This document shows, in pieces, positions 12,901-24,563 of a DNA stretch of 64,000 nt (positions within the stretch are counted from its first letter, which is position 1; the number at the start of each line of letters is the position of its first letter). The notes beneath the pieces were generated by a model. It was not told where the DNA came from. It worked only from the letters and a program-made list of their open reading frames with translations, and made no database searches. The stretch covers positions 26,435-90,434 of the forward strand of contig JAYKAV010003094.1 of NCBI GenBank assembly GCA_035582835.1, read 5' to 3'. This stretch comes from Phoebastria nigripes. Lineage: Eukaryota > Chordata > Aves > Procellariiformes > Diomedeidae. Made by a program: the position numbers and the translations under genes.

Positions 12901-14585
12901 ACCATACAGATCTTCAAGACAGCAGGAGAGCACAGAACTGATTTTTCTATAACTTGCATAACGCTTGTCTCAACTGTAGGGAAACATNTTTTCAGTTAGC
13001 CAAGAACCAAGTGTTACTAGAATTGTGAGATAAACTATAACAGGACAAAACTTCTGCCAAGCAGCCCATTCCCTGTAATCCTAGTCTTAGAAGGAGCCAA
13101 GAAATAAGCAAAGTTTAAGAAGCAGAAAACCAGTTTATTAAGTATGAAATCAATATTTTGCGAAAAATGAAGAAAAAAGCAGTCAACGATTTGACTACAT
13201 TCACTTCTCTGACTTAGGTACTTCTGTCTTACTTTTGTTATTNACTCTCCTCTGTTGCTATGTTGTATTTTAGGCCTTTGTAAACCACATGAAAGGAGGC
13301 AAATTATTTCACTGGCTGTCTTCTAAAGAAACTAGGTAAAAAATTATTAGTCTGCTGCCAGGAAAGAACTTGGTTCCCTACAACAATCTAGTGAAAACCT
13401 AACTAGCAGGCTCCATAATGGAAGCCTACAGAGTATTTAAATTACAATATTAAAACATTTTAGTCGCTATGCAGGGGAGGAATGCACTTATGTATAACAC
13501 GAGAAGTACAATTTGTTATCATGCAGAGAACCTTTTAATGGTCTTATTATTGGTATTTCTTTGCTTATCTACAGAATACAGAATTTTGAAATTAAACTGA
13601 ACAATGTTTTCAAAACCAGAAACTGCGTCTCAAAAGTATTTTGGTAGTTGGCATGCACAAATATATTTTAGAAATGCCACTAGACATCTACTGCCCAATG
13701 TACAAAGGGACAAACTGAGTTTAGGAGGCTACTTCTAAGGTTTTTTAACTCCATATTCCTTCACTGTTCAGTTTTGAGTGTACATGTGAGCCATTTCTTG
13801 GGAGTTAGAAAAAAGCGTTTTAGCTTTCAGTGATGCAGGAATTCAATGAAGCTTGGCTTCAGAATTCATGGGCTGGAGGAAACAATGTACTGAATGCTGA
13901 TGCTCATCAGGGAGTCCTCTTCCCATTAGTTCCTGTTACCTTTAGTGTCCTGTGACTCCTGTTCCTGCCTTCAGGTCCCCCAATGTCTCTAGCCTCTTTG
14001 CTACTTCCTTTTGATGCCTCCAATTCTGAATAGTTAGCTCCATGAAATTCCAGTAGCTCTACCTCCTTCTTACCTCCTGCCCAGTTAGAAAATCAACAAA
14101 CACACTCAACAGTACAAAGCTGCATGTATACTGATTAGCAGGAGTTAAGTAGCCGAGCACAATATCACCAGCTAGACTCCCTCTGTTTTCTTTCCCAGCA
14201 GATCACCGATGGGGTCTGTATTCTTGACCAGTCATTGCACTTCACAAAATATGTAGCAAAACGAGACCAATTCCTCTCTGAAAAAATTGTGGACATTGAC
14301 CAGTTAGTTAAAAAGGTGTTAGACAGTGCAACTGTATAACCTCAGTTTTCTTTGGAGACAAGGCAAGAATAGGAATGCCATCATCTAGTACTGTTGGTTG
14401 GGAACCTGTAATTTCATAGCACAAGAGTTCCAGCACTGGAAAGAGAACAGAAAATCATGCTAAGGGGCTGACAGATTTCTAGATTTATGCCTATATTTAA
14501 GAAATTGTATTCTCTAGCCTGTGAGTTTCATAAATACTGGTAGTCATTTGAGGAACGGATGAGATTCAGGAACACTGGCTACGTA
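6916..14585. other. AT-rich non-coding sequence
   Basis: No gene or clear mobile element is seen over this 7.7 kb. Small low-complexity items only: an imperfect ATATCAG tandem at about 9945-9977 and short A or T runs. Single ambiguous bases occur at 11764, 12988 and 13243. Confidence 0.6.
9945..9977. repeat. Imperfect (ATATCAG)n short tandem repeat
   Basis: Four to five degenerate copies of a 7-bp unit, ATATCAG, with one ATACCAG variant. Confidence 0.75.
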
Positions 14586-14589
14586 TACC

Positions 14590-15060
14590 CACTTTGTAGT
14601 CATCAGATGGTTCATTTGGCTCTTGGTCATCTTCTTTCCATGTAATTTCCTTCCGTTTTCTTCCATACTGCTAATGCTTTGCAATAGCTGTTCTAATCCC
14701 TCAGTTTTCCATTACAATCTCTTTTCCCCTTCCTATTACCAGTTTAGTATCCCAGGTTGTTTTTTTCTTCAGTCATTGTATTCAATCTTTCCATCCCAGC
14801 TCTTCCTCTGATTTCTTTTAATAGTCAATACTGTCTATCCTCACCGCCTCTTAGTCACATGTGTGTGCTTGAGCTTATTCTTCAATTTGTGTTCCCATTT
14901 TCTTACTTCCTTGTTATGGTCAATTTGCGTAGCTAGCCTCAAATTCCTACCCTGCTCACTGATTCCTTGTCAAATATATTTCCCTTTACTTTTCCTTCAC
15001 ATCTTTAAGCAACCATTTTTCATACAACTCGGATCTTTTCTCTGAGTCTGTAAACAACTT
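14590..15060 (+). other. Pyrimidine-rich stretch
   Basis: This 470-bp segment is strongly enriched in C and T on the plus strand, with many TCTTTCC, TTTTCC and CTTCC words, and it stands out from its neighbours. It has no CR1 or LTR hallmarks. It could be a worn retroposed or low-complexity sequence, and I see no coding signal. Short open frames inside it are Ser/Phe/Leu-rich artefacts of the composition. Confidence 0.45.
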
Positions 15061-18000
15061 AAAAGAAGATCTTTTAATGGGACAGGGTTTTGGTTAGCTG
15101 ACCTAACAGTATACCTCCCTTCCTGTCAAATAGTAGTGGTCCCATGCCACTGGAGAAATTTACAATAAGGCAAAATTATTACAGCAAAATTCACTTATTT
15201 ATTGCCAACAGTGAAGGATGTTGTAGAGGTCAAAGAATGCCATTAACATTGAACTTATGCAGCTGATGCTTTCAGTGCTCCCCAACTCAAGTCAATTTTC
15301 CAGAAATGAACTAAATTTCACATAGCAAATATTTATAAAGTGATACAGTGCAAAGTCTCAGTTGCTACATTGGTAATAATTCATGGCATAGTCAAATGGA
15401 TTTTATGTGCTGGAAAAATGTACTTGGTGTCATATAAAACTTAAAATAAGACAATTTTACAATTTGTATATGACCAACTGCCAGGAATAGTTTTTTATAC
15501 ATTGCCATCAAAGGGAAATATTTTCATATTCAGCATAAGATTCTTAAGTATGCTAACCTTAATCATTTAACATTATCATAGGCTGCTAGACAGCCTGGAG
15601 AGGAACAATACTGTGCTGATTATAGTCAGGCCATTTATTAAAGTGCTAGCGATGTTCAATAACACCCTTCCAATAAAATCATTTAATAGAAATCAGACAC
15701 GTAAACTATTACTCTGACCCATGACTTCTTCCCCAGAGGTACTGTACATGCAACAGTGATGCTCCATTAACAATGAATTTTAGTATTTATATGTGATTAT
15801 CAGGCAACCATAAGATTCCCAGTGTTTATGAGAAACAATCTCTTCCTACAGGGATTATACACACACAAGGAAGTGAATGACTAAATTTGTCTCTCTATGC
15901 ATTCTGAGATCAATTTGAGTAAAATGTAATTCAAAATTAGCATCAAAGAGGTTCTGTAATTTCTCTTCCTCTCATACGGAAGTGTACAAAAACAACAAAA
16001 AAAGATGCATTCTACCAGTAAAGAAAACTAACGAAANAAAAATTATTCTGAAATCCAGTTATTGGGGGTACTGAGGTGGTAAGATGTTTTGGTGCTAGTT
16101 TCTTGTTGCCTAGGCAAGTGCTCTGACCATTACCTTGTTAACTAAAATTTCCTTCTGTGATCAATTTACACCATAAAGAATGCATGACTACATTTTCATT
16201 GGAGCCAGATCAGGCATCCCCAGAAACTCCACCTTCTCACTGTGTCCCAGACAGGCTCAAGTGGGATAAAAGTGTCTAGATGCTCAGTCAGTATGGTATT
16301 GTAGACTACATTTTTGGACATAGATTTTAGATGCCAAAATCCTTTTTCAGATACAGCCCCTGAACTATTGTTACGTGTGATTGAAATCAACCACAGCTGG
16401 CAATCAAACAGCTAAATAAATTGTGGTCCTAATCTAAAGTGACCAGACTGAACGACTAGGAAGCTTTCCTGCAGATTTCTGTGGATAGAGGCTATTGAAG
16501 CCAAATGCTTTTAGTTGTTCATTACTGAATGAAAGCTGCCAGTAAATGTTTCTTTAGCTCTTCAGTAGGTCTTTAAAGTTTGAATTATTTTGTATTGTAG
16601 TTCATTGCATTTCACTGCATTCATCACATGGCAAGTTAAAATTCATAAACAATCTGCCTAGTTTCTTTCAAACAGTGACTAATACTATCGTTGGATTTAC
16701 TAGTAGTATTTGTTTGAAGAACACTATATTCATGTACACAATATTCATGAGAATATTGAAAAACATCTTTTACAGAATCATGAAGAAAAATTATATTCTT
16801 CTGTTACCATATCCACACATTTCTTGATTCTTCACAAATGATGTGCAACAAAACCACAAAGGTGCTTCTAATTATCGATATCTGCTAAAAATCTAGCCAA
16901 GTATGCTTATAATGGTACCCTTTTCTACAGGAAAACATGTAGATGAATAACACTTGGATCTGTTAAATTATAGCAAAAATAACCTACCTCAAACTAGTCC
17001 CATTTCCTTCTAACCAAATTCTTGTTGTGTAGTTAGTTTCCCTAAATGCCACCTAAACATAGACTATCATAGATGTTAGGTTTTCATGGTCTTGCATAGT
17101 TCTGAAACATATGCTCCCATTCCCCACTCTTTAAATTTGTTAATGCCCTTCACAATGCTGTGGATTAATTTATGCCTTATTGCCCAAAGAATTTAGACTG
17201 TATGTATTAAAGTTGTTCAATAAGTTTTTGATTACTTCTATTGCTTTGTTTATTCTGCATGTAGGCATAAGCAATTATTTTCAAAAAGTTTTAATGATTT
17301 TAGATGCATGCATTTCTTTGGTACCAACTCGAGAGACTTTCACTGGGCATGAATCCAGCCTGTTGGAGATGATTCAACTGATGTCCAGAAACCAAAACAA
17401 TCGCAGTCAGCCTCAAATCCTGGAAAAATCCTGGATTATTCAGTAATCTTCAGCATCTATTGCAAACTTATTGTAGCTGTAGTAGACATGAACATCTGAT
17501 CAGAAACCATGAGATTGAAAGGTGAATAACAAAATATTACCAAAATGAAAATGCCCAGAAAGTTTTTACTTTTTTGTCCCTCTCTCTCTAGTTGTTGGAG
17601 TTTAGAAAGGATCTTTAATAAACCACATATTCTTGATATATTTTACAAGTTTGGCGCAGGGTTCCTTTCTGTGATTTTCTATGTGATTAGAGTATGCCTA
17701 TGTAGGAAATACCACCCTAATGATAATAATTTTAAAGGGCAAAATAGTAATGATTTTTAAATGTCCAGGTACAGTACAGTCGGTCAACAGAAAAGCAATA
17801 ACAGCAGTGATACAGCTAAAAGAAGAAAAATATTTAATGATACAGGAGTCTCTTCTTAGGCTTTTAAAGGTGGTAGCTAGCAAGGAGAAGAGTTTTGTTG
17901 CTTTTTTCTTTTTTTAATTGACCCAATGTACAATAGCAATTATAATCCGTTCTTAATATAGCATCCTGAAAGTGAAAATAAGTGAAGCTATACTCCTGCA

Positions 18001-18240
18001 ATACATTTTGACATTCACTGGAGTTGCCAATAACACCAAAACACTTTTTTACCTATTTTTATCCCTTTGGAAAACACAGGGCATTAAACTGGGTATCACA
18101 ATAAACTCTGATATTTCTGAACTAACTTCAGGAATCTTTCCATCTGACTACTTTGCAGCTTGTAGCACAGTCTAGAAGTATTTAAGTTAGCTTAAGAGTG
18201 GCAAGGTGAGATTTCAATTGTTTCATTGTTACCAAAAGAA
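15061..18240. other. AT-rich non-coding sequence
   Basis: Apart from a possible SINE relic at 16085-16140, I recognise nothing. Open frames up to 88 codons (for example at 17180-17446) lack any family resemblance. An ambiguous base lies at 16037. Confidence 0.55.
16085..16140 (-). repeat. Possible tRNA-derived SINE relic
   Basis: On the minus strand, TAATGGTCAGAGCACTTGCC resembles the A-box half of old amniote tRNA-derived SINEs (MIR1_Amn-like, typically TAGTGGTTAGAGCAC...). The B-box half is not clear, so this is a fragment or a chance match. Confidence 0.4.
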
Positions 18241-18249
18241 GGTATCAGG

Positions 18250-18690
18250 ATCCTGAGTGCACTAACAGGCCTTAGTGGCCCTGGCAAGCTACACCGCAAA
18301 TCCTGACCCACCGGCGAAGGAGCCCCATTTCAGCTCAGCCCTGAGCCTGGTCTCCCTGCCTACTGTAAGGGCACTTCATGGGCTGGGGGCTCCCCATGGG
18401 GGTAGCAGGGCAGGGCCTGGCAGCCAGGGAGCAGGACAGCCAGGGGGCAACTGCAGGAAGCCCCAGTCCTGGGCATCAGGCACCTCCCTGGGGATGTGGG
18501 CCCAGCTTGGCAGGCCCCATGGCCAGGCAGGGCAGGGCTGTGGAGAGCAGGGGGCTCGCCCTGCTGCAGTGTCACTGGGGCAGGGACTGGTGGCCCTGGA
18601 GGGGGCCAGGCAGGGACAGCAGGGCTTCGTGGTGCCCTCAGGGCCCTGGCAGCAAGTTGGGAAAGAGAGAGGTGGTCACNTGCATCCAAA
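18250..18690. other. GC-rich, CpG-poor island of unknown origin
   Basis: About 440 bp far richer in G and C than the surrounding AT-rich DNA, with repeated CAGGG, CCTGG and GGGGGC words. CpG dinucleotides are few, so it is not a typical CpG-island promoter. Open frames of 78-157 codons cross it in several frames, as expected for GC-rich DNA short of stops, and none resembles a known protein. The edges are sharp. It could be part of an unrecognised repeat, an old retroposed piece, or a decayed minisatellite. An ambiguous base sits at 18680. Confidence 0.6.
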
Positions 18691-18818
18691 TTTACTGGTA
18701 ATCTTCAGCATCTCTCACCTAGGCTACAATGAAAGCTACATTATCTGAAGCTCCATGATGGCTCCTCATCTTTTCACTTCTTCGTGCGCTTTTATGATGT
18801 GTCTCTCACTACAGTCTA

Positions 18819-18871
18819 GCGAGAGATACTGGATTTATTACTCCCAGTGAGAGCTGGACTTACTACTCCCA
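18819..18871. repeat. Tandem duplication of a 25-28-bp unit
   Basis: Unit one (18819-18846) and unit two (18847-18871) both run from G[CT]GAGAG to TACTCCCA, and differ by a 3-bp deletion and a few substitutions. This is a simple local duplication close to the right side of the GC-rich island. Confidence 0.75.
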
Positions 18872-20516
18872 TTTCTTTTAATGGTATTATAAACAATTTT
18901 CCTTTGATTATATTTGGGATTCCTACTCGTGGATGCTTCCCTAGAACTTACTCAAACTGGTTTTCAGTGAGCCTAAAGTGTGAATTTACTCTTTTAGTCA
19001 CTGGTCTTAATAAGGGAAGGGTGGGGGTTTTTTATTTATTGTCCTTATAATGCCTAACAAACTGACAGTTACCACATATTTGCTAGTCATACATTTATCT
19101 CCTTTCTTTGCTAGCTATTTAAGAAGTTTTGCCTGAAAGAGACTCCAGAGTTTTACTAGCAAAGCTTAGGTTCTTTTTGATTTCTCAAAGCTTGTGGGTA
19201 TATTAAAAGAGTTGATACAGTAATCTAACTACAGATGGTAAGAAAAATACAGAGTTATAGATTAGTTTGAATTGTATTTTGTGTTTTGTATTTCAACTTA
19301 AACTCATTGAGGTAATCCCTGTATGTTCATAGATTAACATTTGTTGAACAAACAGTTATGAATCATCGGCTCTGGCACCAAGTTTAATAGAGCTGGACCA
19401 GCACCAACAACCATGACCTATACCGCTTTTCAAAATAAACTTTAGTCTTCCAGTAGTTCCTTGCTAGTTTTTCTCTTAAGTTTTGACCAATGTCGGGATG
19501 AGTTAGTCAATATGTGATAGTCTGAATCCCACGTAGGCTTCAAAACCGGGTCAAAAGTAAGCTGGCTCAGGCACAACTCAGGCAATAGCTACACTGCTAG
19601 TTGTACTCCAGCTAATCAGCTGAGAGATAGCACAGGTATCTCACATAGAAGTCAGCTATGCAAGCGGACTCTGTAAAATGAGTCGGCTTGCATCACTTAA
19701 GTCATAACTGCTGTAACCATACAACAAAAGCAAATTCAGTTAAGTTTTCATTTTCAGAGTTGTAAAAGAATTCAGAATAATTCTGATTCTGAATCTCTGT
19801 TCAACTTTGGTGGAATATAAACATTGCGCACGCGGTTACTCCAGAGCAATGTGCTTAACATTCCTGTGCTGAATTTAGGTAATATGACCCAGGGGGACTG
19901 GGGGAGGTGGACATACACACACACAGAGCTCCCTTTTCCCTGGTAGCTCAAGCATTCTGATTAAGGCTGGCTTTGAGCCTTTCTGCTGGATTTCCTCCCA
20001 CCATAAATACTACTTGTCTGTTCAGATGGACTAGATCTAATTTAGTGTCATTTTTCATAAAACATTCACACTTTGTTGTTCAAGCATCTGATTCCTGCAG
20101 AACTCTGAACAGATTGTCTACTATCTTTAGGACTCTTCAATCTAGCTCAGTACTAAAGAGAAAATGTAAACTTATCTACTGGAGTTGCTATGATACCAGT
20201 TCAAGCTTTCATCTCTTAGTTTTATTATATCTTCTGTAATTTCTCAAGTACCAGAAGTCAGAATTCTGACTTCTATATTGCTGGACAGATGATTTGGGTC
20301 TGCTGATATGTTTAAAACTATATCTTATGTCCAAAAGTATATCATCCAGCTTCAGTAACTTTATTTTTAAAATCTGTTATTTATAAACCATTGAAGGACT
20401 ATTTGTCAGGAAATATTCCTTTTAAATAAAGTCTTAGTATGCCAAATTCAAATAATGAAAACATGGTTTCTTTTCTTGTAACTTCATGGTTCAACATTGA
20501 AAGTTTGTTATATTAA
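18872..20516. other. Non-coding sequence, moderately AT-rich
   Basis: No repeat ends or coding signals recognised. The part around 19480-19930 is less AT-rich than average and includes a short CA run (about 19913-19926). Confidence 0.55.
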
Positions 20517-20543
20517 GTTTGTTGTATAAATTCTTATATGTTT
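20517..20543 (+). repeat. Left copy of direct repeat flanking CR1
   Basis: A 27-bp sequence starting GTTTGTTGTATAAATTCTTA that matches 22503-22529 at 24 of 27 positions; all three differences are transitions. It lies about 9 bp outside the CR1 3' end. Confidence 0.8.
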
Positions 20544-20552
20544 TAAGTGAAA

Positions 20553-22498
20553 GAATCATAGAATCATTTAGGTTGAAAAAGACCTTTAAGGTTATTGTGT
20601 CCCATCATAAACCTAACACTGCCAAGTCCACCACTAAACCATGTCCCTAGGTGCCACATCTACACATCTTTTAAATACCTCCAGGGATGGTGACTCCACC
20701 ACTTCCCTGGGCAGCCTGTTCCAATGCTTGATAAGCCTTTCAGTGAAGAAATTTTTCCTAATATCCAATCTAAACCTCCCCTGGTGCAACTTGAGGCCAT
20801 TTCTTCTTGTCCTATCACTTGTTACTTGGGCAAAGAGACCNACACCCACCTCGCTAAAACCTCCTTTCAGGTAGTTGCAGAGAGCAATAAGGTCTCCCCA
20901 CAGCCTCCTCTTCTCCAGGCTAAACAACTGCAGTTCACGCAGCCGCTTCTTATAAGACTTGTGTGCTAGTCCCTTCACCAGCTTCGTTGCCCTTCTCTGG
21001 ACACGCTCCAGCAACTCAATGTCCTTCTTGTAGTGAGGGGCCCAAAACTGAACACAGTATTCCAGGTGGGGCCTCACCAGTGCCGAGTACAGGGGCACCA
21101 TCACTTCCCTACTCCTGCTGGCCACACTATTTCTGATACAAGCCAGGATGCCGTTGGGCTTCTTGCCCACCTGGGCACACTGCTGGATCGTATTCAGCCA
21201 GCTGTTGACCAATACCCTCAGGTCCTTTTCTGCCAGGCAGCTTTCCAGCCACTCTTCCCCAAGCCTGTAGCATTGCATGGGGTTGTTGTGACCCAAGTGC
21301 AGGACCCGGCACTTGGCCTTGTTGAACCTCACACAGTTGGCCTCAGCCCATTGACCCAGCCTGTCCAGATCCCTCTGTAGAGCCTTCCTACCCTCAAGCA
21401 GATCAACACTCCCGCTCAACTTGGTGTCATCTGCAAACTTACTGAGGGTGCACTTGATGCCCTTGTCCAGATCGTTGATAAAGATTAAACAAAACTGGCC
21501 CCAGTAGTGAGCCCTGGGGAACACCACTTGTGACTGGCTGCCAGCTGGATTTAACTCCATTCACCACCACTCTTTGGGCCTGGCCAACCAGCCATTTTTT
21601 TATCCAGCAAAGAATATGCCCATCCAAGCCATGAGCAGCCAGTTTCTCCAGGAGAATGCTGTGGGAAGCAGTGTCAAAGGCTTTACTAATGTCCAGGTAA
21701 ACAACATCCACAGCCTTTCCCGCATCCACTGAGTGGGTCACCTTGTCATATAAGGAGATCAAGTTAGTCAAGCAGGACCCGCGTTTCATAAACCCATGCT
21801 GACTAGGCCTGATCACCTGGTTGTCCTGTACGTGCCGTGTGATGGTACTCAAGATGATCTGCTCCATAACTTTCCCCAGCACCGAGGTCAGACGGACAGG
21901 CCTGTAGTTCCCCAGATCCTCCTTCCTGCCCTTCTTGTAGATGGGCATCACATTTGCTAACCTCCAGTCAACTGGGACCTCCCCAGTTAGCAAGGACTGC
22001 TGATAAATGATTGCAAGTGGCTTGGTGAGCACTTCCACCAGCTCCCGCAGTACCCTTGGGTGGATCCTATCTGGCCCCATAGACTTGTGTATGTCTAAGC
22101 GGTGTAGCAGGTTGCTAACCATTTCCCCTTGGATTATGGGGGCTTTATTCTGCTCCCCGTCCCTGTCTTCCAGCTCAGGGGGCTGGGTACCCCGAGAACA
22201 ACTGGTCTTACTATTAAAGACTGAGGCAAAGAAGGCATTAAGTACCTCAGCCTTTTCCTCATCCTTTGTCANTATGTTTCCCCCCGCATCCAATAAAGGG
22301 TGGAGATTCTCCTTAGCCCTCCTTTTGTTGTTAATGAATTTATAGAAACATTTTTTATTGTCTTTTATGGCAGTAGCCAGACTAAGTTCTAGTCGGGCTT
22401 TGACCCTTCTAATTTTTTCCCTGCATAACCTCACGACGTCTTTGTAGTCCTTCTGAATTTCCTGTCCCTTCTTCCAAAGGTCATAAACTCTTTTTTTT
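20553..22498 (-). mobile_element. CR1 retrotransposon, about 1.95 kb, 5'-truncated
   Basis: Minus-strand CR1 with most of the reverse transcriptase domain of ORF2. Coding similarity starts near KKRVYDLWKKGQEIQ (about 22490) and includes RT landmarks: [36 protein letters not shown] and the catalytic FADDTKL (about 21417-21439). It ends RDMV and a stop at 20634. A 1-nt frameshift near 21485, just after GPVLFNL, separates two long frames (22490-21439 and 21560-20634). Otherwise the frame is open apart from ambiguous bases at 20841 and 22272, so this is a comparatively young copy. The endonuclease domain and ORF1 are missing. The 3' end shows GAATCATAGAATCATTTAGG on the plus strand from 20553. 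Imperfect 27-bp direct repeats flank it. Confidence 0.95.
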
Positions 22499-22502
22499 GT
22501 TT

Positions 22503-22529
22503 GTTTGTTGTGTAAGTTCTTACATGTTT
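22503..22529 (+). repeat. Right copy of direct repeat flanking CR1
   Basis: Counterpart of 20517-20543, starting GTTTGTTGTGTAAGTTCTTA. It follows the truncated CR1 5' end across a T-rich junction. The pair looks like a long, diverged target-site duplication. Confidence 0.8.
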
Positions 22530-24125
22530 GCTGTGTTAGTGACATTATCATAGCATTGTCCTCAACAGTTCTGATTTGCAAAGGTAGGCACAAAGATATA
22601 TTTATAGATACCATCCAGTTGCTTCTACCAATATTTCTTATATTGCACAGTAGTATTCTGTTATCCACATCTTGTAGACAGACACGGAAGTTTTGTTTTC
22701 CTTAAGACGTTCCTCATCTATATGAATTGATTCCTCTTTTCAGAAATTCCACCTCTGTTTATGTATCCAGTATTTCTAGCTGGCTGGTTCTCATTAGCTG
22801 TTGCAAACCTCCCTGAAGACCATTGGAATTCAGGTGTTACTGCCACTGTCTTGTTACATATACCTTGTTTTGAACTTCCCCCTGAGCTTTTAGATTCATT
22901 ACACTTTGTGGAACACTTCAAAATTTGGTAGAATGAGGTGAATAGCCATCACCTAATATTCTGATTACAGATCAGGAAAGTATCTGCGTTAGGGTTCTTT
23001 CAGTGACTTCCTGAGTTCTTTGTCACCAGAGAGCCTTCATCAAGGGAAAAAGCTAAAGATGCCTACTGAAGACTTTGGTTCCAAAGCATGAGAAACATGA
23101 GTCAAATATTGCAAAAGAAAGCCAAAGAATCATGGTACTCATGTTATCTGCCCTACCTCTCTGATGACATTCATGGTATGCAAAGATTAAGCTGAGGGAA
23201 AGATGAATCAGAGAGGTCTGGATGTTGGTCCTAGAGGAATAGAAGCCAGCTGAACTTATGAGTCTCTTTGGAGACAGGGAGATTGGAGGTCCCATAATTT
23301 AAAAAGAGAGAATGAAAGGCTTGATAGCATTCATGAGAGAGAAGGAGTTCATCTGTCTACAGAAAGAGTGGGACAGTGCTAACCAAGTAAAACCTATTCT
23401 GTCTCAGCTGACAGAACTCTTCATAAAGCAGAAATTCTGTTTGATAAACTACTAAAAAGGAACAATAGAATGAGATGGAAAAGAGACCTGGAGATGGTCT
23501 TTAAAAGGAAATCCTAAAAACATAAATACCTAGAAATAAATATATCTTATCTAATTTAGAAAAAATATGTGGTCTTTAAAGACAAAATCACTCAGCTGCT
23601 GTAATATTCATACATGATAATGATCGGAAAGTCTTAATCAACCTTCATAACTTAGATAAACCTTTAATGTTCTATTAGTAAATAACAAATATCAGAATAA
23701 AGTTTTAATATATATTTATAAGCCATATGATTTTTCTGTCTATTTTAGAAGTTTCTAAAACAATCCTTGCTCATATTCTCCAACAGCATTGGTATACCAC
23801 ACAAACCCTATAGATTTCACAGACAGAGCAGGCTGAAATTTTCATGATTTGTGTCAGATTCATGGTTATGAGTTCCCAGTAAGAGCTACAATACTGACAA
23901 AAACACATCAGTTTTAACCAGCCCCTGCAAATGCTTCTGCTGCCTGCTGTTTAGAGTGTTTACTACCACATGGTCTTGGCCAGCATGCAACATGGGATGC
24001 CCAATAACATCTCATTTAGTTCTCTAGTCTCTGAATATCAAAGGACTTAAGAATTCAACTGCCACAGTAGCCTAGAAACTGTTGTAAAGACTTTTGGTAG
24101 GTGCTGTTGTGGAGCTGATTTTTGC
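22530..24125. other. AT-rich non-coding sequence between two CR1 copies
   Basis: No coding or repeat feature recognised. The open reading frame entering from the CR1 on its left (to 22668) continues into unrelated flanking DNA and is not a gene. Confidence 0.6.
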
Positions 24126-24558
24126 AGGCCCTGGTCCTTATTGGGGACTTTAACTACCCCAATATCTGCTGGAGGGACAACACGGCAGGACATAAGCAAT
24201 CCAGGAGGTCTCTGGAAAGCATCGATGACAACTTCCTGACACAAGTGACAGAAGTGCCAATGAGGAGAGGTGCTCTGCAGGACCTCATACTTACAAACAA
24301 GGAAGGGCTTGCTGGGGATGTGAAGGTCGAAGGCAGCTTTCGCTGCACCGACCATGATATGATGGTGTTCAGGATCCTGAGAGGAGGGAGCAGGGCAAAA
24401 AGCAAGTTCACAAGCCTGGACTTCAGGAGAACAGAATTTGGCTTCTGCAGGGATCTGCTTGAAAAAGTCCCATTGGACATGGCCCTGGAGGGAAGAGAGG
24501 GCCAAGAAAGCTGGCTGATACTCAAGGATCACCTCCTCCAAGCTCAACAGCAGTCTAT

Positions 24559-24563
24559 CCCAA
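24559..24563 (+). repeat. Target-site duplication, left (CCCAA)
   Basis: Five bases directly before the LTR, identical to 25143-25147. Confidence 0.93.

Noticed and set aside
18275..18748. A 157-codon open frame and overlapping frames on both strands in the GC-rich island
   Set aside because: GC-rich DNA has few stops by chance. The peptides are Gly/Pro/Ala/Gln-rich without family resemblance, and long frames occur in several phases at once.
22499..22668. N-terminal extension of the CR1 reverse transcriptase frame
   Set aside because: The codons beyond about 22490 are flanking host DNA that happens to be in frame; CR1 similarity stops at the truncation point.
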